Positions 43,060 through 47,451 of a stretch of 47,451 nucleotides of DNA are shown here, piece after piece. Made by a program: the position numbers and the translations under genes. This stretch comes from an uncultured Lewinella sp. GTDB lineage: Bacteria; Bacteroidota; Bacteroidia; Chitinophagales; Saprospiraceae. The notes under the pieces were generated by a model that made no database searches, had not been told where the DNA came from, and saw only the letters and a list, made by a program, of their open reading frames with translations. How positions within the stretch are numbered: position 1 is the first letter of the stretch; every line of letters starts with the position of its first letter. The DNA lies in the NCBI GenBank assembly GCA_913057725.1, contig CAJXOS010000038.1:1-47451 (forward strand), read 5' to 3'.

Positions 43060-43786
43060 ATTCGGTAGCTTTCTTTTGGGAAAAATAGTTCTTTTTTCCG
43101 TCCCAGACTCCATCTGCTGCGTAGGGTTGAAAGCGCGCAAATAGCTCCTCTTTATACCAGCCTAGTTCACGTGTTTTTTGAATCACTTCCTTATGGTAAG
43201 GATTTTTGTAAGCATAGTCCATCATCGCTTTTGAGCTATCCCAAATACTGAAGGTTGCCTGCATGAATAAGGGCCACTCCCCTACACCAATGCTGATTTG
43301 CTGACCAGGCCGGTCTTTAGCCTTAGCACTCACCGCCGGTACAAAACGCCAGAACCCAGGTACATGTCGGAGCCGAATTGTGGCCCGAGTGATCACAGCT
43401 ACGGGAGCATTGACATCGTATTCCGTGTTGACGGTAAAGGGTTGTTGTCCACCCCATTCTCCATGCACAACGGCAGTGCGCATAAATACCGTATAACATT
43501 CGTCCGTATGAGCCTTGTTCTCTTTCCACCATTGGTCTGTGGCCATAAACTTGCGAGCCGCTGCTTCATCTTCCCAGATTCCAAGTAGCGCATAGACGCC
43601 AAAATTGGGCCAGATGCTGAACCCATTTCCAGCGCCACTACCTAGTAGTTTAGCCTGCTTCAAACCAGGAGCCGTAGATAAACTCGGCGGGTAAAACCCC
43701 ATTTGCCGAAAGGCCCACCAACGCGAACGCCAACCAGAGTAGCGGAAAAGGCTCATGGTTACTACTTCCTTCGAAGGGCTGGACAT
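43049..43786 (-). CDS. Spheroidene monooxygenase (CrtA)-like protein
   Basis: A 245-residue protein resembling CrtA, the haem-dependent enzyme that oxidises acyclic carotenoids. Seen are the N-terminal strand VVTMSLFRYSGWRSRWWAFR, GLKQAKLLGSG, the central YALLGIWEDEAAARKFMATD and the family-typical C-terminus (ATFSIWDSSKAMMDYAYK, then YHKEVIQKTRELGWYKEELF with ARFQPYAADG). The fold is the dimeric alpha/beta-barrel type. Start 43786 keeps the first strand. No phytoene synthase, desaturase or other carotenoid gene is in the window, so the substrate is unproven. It is the first gene of a two-gene unit. Confidence 0.85.
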   Translation of the reverse strand: MSSPSKEVVTMSLFRYSGWRSRWWAFRQMGFYPPSLSTAPGLKQAKLLGSGAGNGFSIWPNFGVYALLGIWEDEAAARKFMATDQWWKENKAHTDECYTVFMRTAVVHGEWGGQQPFTVNTEYDVNAPVAVITRATIRLRHVPGFWRFVPAVSAKAKDRPGQQISIGVGEWPLFMQATFSIWDSSKAMMDYAYKNPYHKEVIQKTRELGWYKEELFARFQPYAADGVWDGKKNYFSQKKATEYAS

Positions 43787-44118
43787 ATGATGTGCGTTTT
43801 TGTTGTAGTGTGCAGAACAAGCGTAAATTGAAATGGTTGCTGTATCTTTTCAGGGATTCGTCCGTTATTAGAAATAGCATCCCACCCCAGATCGCCTTAA
43901 AAAGAGGTTGAATCTTGTATGCTATTCAATCTAGCAATAGCTAATATTGATGGTAACCGGTTCAGTCTCTTGATGCAGGAATTAGAGCGAATAAAGAATA
44001 GCTTGTTCTTGCATTGGCGAATATCACGATTGCCAGAGGATATGTCTTAAGTATCCTTATCTTTGGTAACTTCATTTGAAACCCTATCGCTATTTTCCAA
44101 CAACTTCTGAAGCGGATA
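43787..44118. other. 332-bp divergent intergenic region
   Basis: No gene is seen. The only clear signal is the -7 element at 44059-44066 that serves the cyclase gene. No operator or hairpin of note. Confidence 0.5.
44059..44066 (+). promoter_or_regulatory. -7 element of the membrane adenylate cyclase gene
   Basis: TATCTTTG matches TAnnTTTG, 52 bp before ATG 44119. The -33 TTG is not at the ideal distance (the nearest, at 44030, is 26 bp away). Confidence 0.5.
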
Positions 44119-45759
44119 ATGAAACGTATTTGTTTTCTGATGCTCCTACTGTTGACTGGCTCTCTTTTATGGGGGCAGAACGACGAGATCGAGGAGATCA
44201 AGCAGGCTCTTGCAGAAGCAGAGACAGCTAGTGAGCGTATGATATTGCGCTATGAGCTAGCGGAGGCCTTTCTACGGGTTGATGCCGATGAGGCAGAAAA
44301 CTACGGCAAGCAAGCCTATAATAACGCCAATGAGCTTAACAATAATAGCATGGCGGCCCAGGCGGCCTTCATTGTAGCTAAGGCTTATGAGCGGCAACGC
44401 AATGATCGTAATACTGAAGTGTGGCTACGCACTACGCTGAACCATGCAAAGCGAGCTGGAGACTCCGATCTAATTATGACTTCGGTAGAGCAGCGTTCGC
44501 GCCTAGCGGTGAAAGATCGCAACTACCGTCGGGCCTACGAGATTAATCAGGAAGCCTTCAATTATTTTAGCCAAAACGGTACTAGTATCTCTGATTTGGA
44601 GCGTCGCTATGAACAGCAACGCCAGCAACTAGATCGTGATAAAAGATCGCTTCAGCAAGAAAAAGATCAGTTAGAATTTCAGGTGCGTAATCTGCGCTTA
44701 GAAACCGACCAGTTGAGCACGGACAAGACTCAATTGGAAGAGCGGACTTCGCAATTGAGTGAGGCGAATAAAGCCAAAGAAGAAGAGATTCAGACTAAAA
44801 CTGATGAACTGGCAACTATTGCTGAGGAGAAAGAAGCCGCAGAGCGTAAAGCTCAGCAGCGAGCTCGTGAAGTAGATCAGCTGAGTGAGGAAGTAGCCAA
44901 GGAACAGTTGATCGCACAGGAAGCAGAGAATGAGAAAATTGCTGCGGAATTAAAGGCTAAAGAACAGGAGAATTACCTGTTTGCAGCCGCCGGAACCGCC
45001 GGCATTCTTTTGCTTTTGGCGTTGTTACTATATAGCCGTTTTGCGGCTAAGCGTCGAACTGCTCGATCTTTAGAAGAGAAGAACCGTATGATTGAGGAAG
45101 AGCGCCAACGCTCAGATGAACTCCTGCTTAATATTTTGCCAGCACCAATTGCAGAAGAACTGAAGGTGAAGGGTAAGGCGCAAGCTAAGCAGTATGAAGA
45201 AACCACGGTCCTCTTTTCCGACTTCAAGAACTTCACTTCCATCGCCGAGCAATTGAGTCCGGAAGAATTGGTGGAAGAATTGGATAAGTGCTTCAAAGGC
45301 TTCGATTTTATCATTAGTCAATACGAAGACCTGGAGAAAATCAAGACTATTGGTGATGCTTACATGTGTGCCAGTGGTTTGAGCGACCGTAAGGGACTAC
45401 CGAATAATATGGTCAAGGCTGCTCTGGAGATGCAAGCATTTCTGGAGGAGCAAAAGCAAGAGCGTATTCGCTTAGGGAAGCCTTTCTTTGAGGCTCGCAT
45501 TGGTATCCACACTGGTCCTGTAGTAGCAGGCGTTGTAGGGGTTAAGAAGTTTGCCTACGACATTTGGGGTGATACGGTAAATACGGCGGCTCGAGTAGAG
45601 GCGAATTGTGAGCCTGGGAAGGTGAATATTTCAGAGACTACTTACGGCCTCATTAAATATGCCTTTCAGTGTACCCACCGTGGTAAGGTGGAGGCCAAGA
45701 ACAAGGGCTTGATTGACATGTATTATGTCGAGCGCGAAATAGTAGGTGCTGCGGTTTAG
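44119..45759 (+). CDS. Membrane-anchored class III adenylate cyclase with TPR/coiled-coil sensor region
   Basis: A 546-residue protein. A signal peptide (ending LLWGQ) is followed by a periplasmic TPR-like helical region (~25-150) and a long coiled coil (~155-285), then one transmembrane helix (~287-306). Inside the cell a signalling helix (LLLNILPAPIAEEL) leads to the cyclase domain (~360-530). Catalytic residues are intact: metal aspartates D368 (VLFSDFKNF) and D413 (TIGDAY), purine-selecting K409 and D485, and N488/R492 in GDTVNTAARVEA. Lys plus Asp at the selector positions indicates ATP rather than GTP. A homodimer making cAMP in response to an envelope signal is the likely role. A perfect terminator follows. 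Confidence 0.95.
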   Translation: MKRICFLMLLLLTGSLLWGQNDEIEEIKQALAEAETASERMILRYELAEAFLRVDADEAENYGKQAYNNANELNNNSMAAQAAFIVAKAYERQRNDRNTEVWLRTTLNHAKRAGDSDLIMTSVEQRSRLAVKDRNYRRAYEINQEAFNYFSQNGTSISDLERRYEQQRQQLDRDKRSLQQEKDQLEFQVRNLRLETDQLSTDKTQLEERTSQLSEANKAKEEEIQTKTDELATIAEEKEAAERKAQQRAREVDQLSEEVAKEQLIAQEAENEKIAAELKAKEQENYLFAAAGTAGILLLLALLLYSRFAAKRRTARSLEEKNRMIEEERQRSDELLLNILPAPIAEELKVKGKAQAKQYEETTVLFSDFKNFTSIAEQLSPEELVEELDKCFKGFDFIISQYEDLEKIKTIGDAYMCASGLSDRKGLPNNMVKAALEMQAFLEEQKQERIRLGKPFFEARIGIHTGPVVAGVVGVKKFAYDIWGDTVNTAARVEANCEPGKVNISETTYGLIKYAFQCTHRGKVEAKNKGLIDMYYVEREIVGAAV

Positions 45760-45773
45760 TAACCTCGAGCATT

Positions 45774-45813
45774 AAAAAAGCGGAAGTAAGGTTAACCTTG
45801 CTTCCGCTTTTTT
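45774..45813. terminator. Bidirectional intrinsic terminator
   Basis: A nearly unbroken 20-bp hairpin: AAAAAAGCGGAAG-T-AAGGTT (45774-45793) pairs with AACCTT-G-CTTCCGCTTTTTT (45794-45813), with one T-G wobble. T runs exit on both strands, serving the cyclase gene and the convergent crotonase gene. Confidence 0.92.
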
Positions 45814-45831
45814 ATTTCTAGTGTGTTCTTA

Positions 45832-46605
45832 TTACTTGCCCTTAAATACGGCCTCTCGGCGTTCCAAGAAGGACTTAAGCCCTTCGGCGGCGTCTTCGGT
45901 TTGCATGAGTTTACGAGCGACAGGAAGTAGGTTCTCCATTGCTTTTTCCGTTCCTTCTTCCATGGATTCTCGTACAGATTCAATGGTGGCTTGTACGGCT
46001 AAAGGAGCTTGCTTGGCAATGGTTTCTGCGATAGCATAGGCAACATCAAACGGGTCACCTGGCGTTACTTCCTGCACCAATCCAATCCGCAGCGCTTCAT
46101 CGGCGGAAAACATGTCGCCGGTGAGCAAATACCGCATAGCATTACCGTAACCACAACGTTGAACCATCCTCACGGTAGCTCCTCCAAATGGGATGAAGCC
46201 ACGTTTGATTTCGATCTGTCCGAATTTAGTATCCGAGCCAGCAATAGCAATGTCAGCGGCGAGTAGCGTTTCTATGCCGATAGTTAAGCAGTATCCCTTT
46301 ACCGCAAAAACAACCGGCTTGCTCCGCTTGCGACCCATGGTTTGTGCTGGGTCTACCATCTCCTCTGTGAAAAGCGATTCGCCATTCATCACCGCAGGGC
46401 CTACGTCGCCCAAATCAAGACCTGAAGTGAAGTGATCACCACGAGCATGGACGAGGCCGCACCACAAGTTAGGATCGTCTTCGAGTAAGGTATAGGCTTC
46501 GGCCAATTCCGTTAGCATTTGCCTATTGAAGGCGTTCATTTTCTCAGGACGATTCAGCTCAATCAGTAGAATATGGTCTCGGACCTCAGTCTTAATAAAG
46601 GACAT
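45832..46605 (-). CDS. Enoyl-CoA hydratase/isomerase family protein (crotonase)
   Basis: A 257-residue cytosolic crotonase-fold enzyme acting on an acyl-CoA. Both catalytic glutamates of the hydratases have counterparts: E112 in TIGIETLLAAD and E132 in FGQIEIKRGF, 20 residues apart as in the rat enzyme. The oxyanion-hole region HFTSGLDLGDV is present, though the second Gly-rich loop is unusual (GYCLTIGIE instead of GxxxGGG), which may change substrate preference. IPFGGATVRMVQR and the C-terminal ERREAVFKGK are typical. No other beta-oxidation genes lie nearby, so the pathway is not decided. Confidence 0.92.
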   Translation of the reverse strand: MSFIKTEVRDHILLIELNRPEKMNAFNRQMLTELAEAYTLLEDDPNLWCGLVHARGDHFTSGLDLGDVGPAVMNGESLFTEEMVDPAQTMGRKRSKPVVFAVKGYCLTIGIETLLAADIAIAGSDTKFGQIEIKRGFIPFGGATVRMVQRCGYGNAMRYLLTGDMFSADEALRIGLVQEVTPGDPFDVAYAIAETIAKQAPLAVQATIESVRESMEEGTEKAMENLLPVARKLMQTEDAAEGLKSFLERREAVFKGK

Positions 46606-46660
46606 GGCTTCACTTGTTTTAGTAAGGAGGCCTGAAGATAGGAGAATTGCAGCGATCAGG

Positions 46661-47374
46661 CTATACCCGAACTATATTCACCTGCGATAGGTGTTCCTCT
46701 AGAAGCAACTGGCCAAGGTTGAACCATTGCTGTGTTTCATCCAATACCCAGCCATCTGAAGAGACGATCATGTTGGTACTTTGTGCCAGTTCCTGATCGG
46801 GATTGTAGCATAGCTCTACTTGCCAGTTCCAGCCCTTTTCTTCGGCGACGGATAGTAGGAATGCTTTCAATCGCCCACTATTAGAAACGGGACGGTCCAG
46901 TAACCAATGTACTGGCCCCGTTTTTAGTTCTTCCAAGACTTCCCCAACGAGAATGATTGCTTCCGCAGTTTGTCGGATATGCTTATAGCTTCCGTGCACG
47001 CTGGAGATATCTCGATAGCAGCCATCCCGGCAATGAAACACATAGGCACCGGAATAGGCATTCTCAAGTAAGATCAAAAGATTGAAACCATCGATGGCAA
47101 TGGTCTTGCCCTGTAAATCGGTAGTTGAACACTGCTTGGCTTGCCGCACTTCAATTTCGTGTGCAGCTGCGCTAATCCGAAGTAATGCCTGCCGTTGGCG
47201 TTTATTCAGTTTGTAACGATTACCAACTAGCTCTAGCGCAGCATTACCACCATATCCCCTTGTGAGTAAAAACGAATGATCGTCTACCGCCATCTTGAGT
47301 ACCTCCAACCATTTGGCCGAAAATAGGCGATCATCATTAGGGTGTTTCCCACGTTGTCGAGAGGTAGGATTCAT
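46661..47374 (-). CDS. DUF434/DUF5616 protein
   Basis: A 237-residue soluble protein of the DUF434 family. Start ATG 47374 (MNPTSRQRGKHPNDDRLFSA) matches the family N-terminus; the frame to 47422 adds a non-conserved hydrophobic lead. The first part has HSFLLTRGYGGNAALELVGNRY and RQRQALLRISAA, written here as two motifs. The second part has GKTIAIDGFNLLILLENA, CRDGCYRDISSVHGSY and the hallmark LLDRPVSNSGRLKAFLL. The Asp/Gly-rich DGFN and RDG motifs suggest a nuclease- or nucleotide-binding-like site, but no activity is known to me. It is transcribed alone towards the crotonase gene. Confidence 0.88.
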   Translation of the reverse strand: MNPTSRQRGKHPNDDRLFSAKWLEVLKMAVDDHSFLLTRGYGGNAALELVGNRYKLNKRQRQALLRISAAAHEIEVRQAKQCSTTDLQGKTIAIDGFNLLILLENAYSGAYVFHCRDGCYRDISSVHGSYKHIRQTAEAIILVGEVLEELKTGPVHWLLDRPVSNSGRLKAFLLSVAEEKGWNWQVELCYNPDQELAQSTNMIVSSDGWVLDETQQWFNLGQLLLEEHLSQVNIVRV

Positions 47375-47451
47375 TATTACGATATGAAATATAGTATGCG
47401 CTAGGAAAGCTGTAGTCTCCAACTAACCAACTAACCAATGTTGGATAGCTT

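Noticed and set aside
1..47451. CRISPR array, insertion sequence or prophage
   Set aside because: No regularly spaced repeats, transposase or phage structural genes were seen anywhere in the window.

Overview
The window reads as a chromosomal segment of a Bacteroidota bacterium, most plausibly a Lewinella-like member of the Saprospirales (inference from gene content; no rRNA marker is present). Supporting signs are type IX secretion C-terminal domains of both the A and B kinds, DUF5916 and DUF2911 proteins, a eukaryote-like type 2 isoleucyl-tRNA synthetase, the CTC form of ribosomal protein L25, few Shine-Dalgarno sequences, and repeated matches to the Bacteroidota -7 promoter element TAnnTTTG. 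There is no CRISPR array, tRNA, rRNA, insertion sequence or prophage. Most of the window is core and housekeeping sequence.

Layout. 1-1.5 kb: an edge-truncated ORF whose start is serine-dehydratase-like and whose remainder is an EI24-like membrane protein, then a DUF2911 protein. 1.5-9.4 kb: a small secreted protein, a 788-residue GAF protein, an ECF sigma factor overlapping a gene for an inner-membrane-anchored protein with an outer-membrane barrel, and a DUF5916 protein. 9.6-13.7 kb: a 1336-residue protein resembling mammalian soluble adenylyl cyclase. 13.7-17.4 kb: ileS behind an isoleucine-rich leader peptide and attenuator. 17.4-21 kb: a minimal type IX cargo, a TPR/von Willebrand protein and a beta-propeller-like secreted protein broken by an amber codon. 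21-29.4 kb: Nudix, pseudouridine synthase, prs, rplY, omega-amidase, NlpC/P60 lipoprotein, a multi-PAS histidine kinase and a SnoaL-like protein. 29.5-35.3 kb: glyS, a membrane polyferredoxin, and small membrane proteins and lipoproteins. 35.3-39.5 kb: a PadR/FtsX permease pair and a MarR regulator flanked by two identical operators. 39.9-47.4 kb: a coiled-coil membrane protein, sdaA, a CrtA-like monooxygenase with an overlapping unknown gene, a membrane adenylate cyclase, a crotonase and a DUF434 protein.

The strongest finding is upstream of ileS. A Bacteroidota-type promoter (TTG, 20-bp spacer, TACCTTTG) is followed within six bases by a 20-codon ORF with seven isoleucine codons in two runs. 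After it comes a perfect 15-bp terminator hairpin with a U tract, and an 11-bp alternative helix joins the end of the leader ORF to the terminator's left arm and loop. This is the full logic of ribosome-mediated attenuation, on a gene for which Firmicutes use T-boxes. The IleRS it controls carries GIHH in place of HIGH, the altered signature linked to very high mupirocin resistance in type 2 enzymes.

Other points for follow-up are the sAC-like cyclase with catalytic residues split between two domains, the trans-envelope partner of the sigma factor, the two MarR operators, the amber-interrupted gene and the chimeric ORF at the left edge. Functions are inferred from motifs read by eye; no database search was run.
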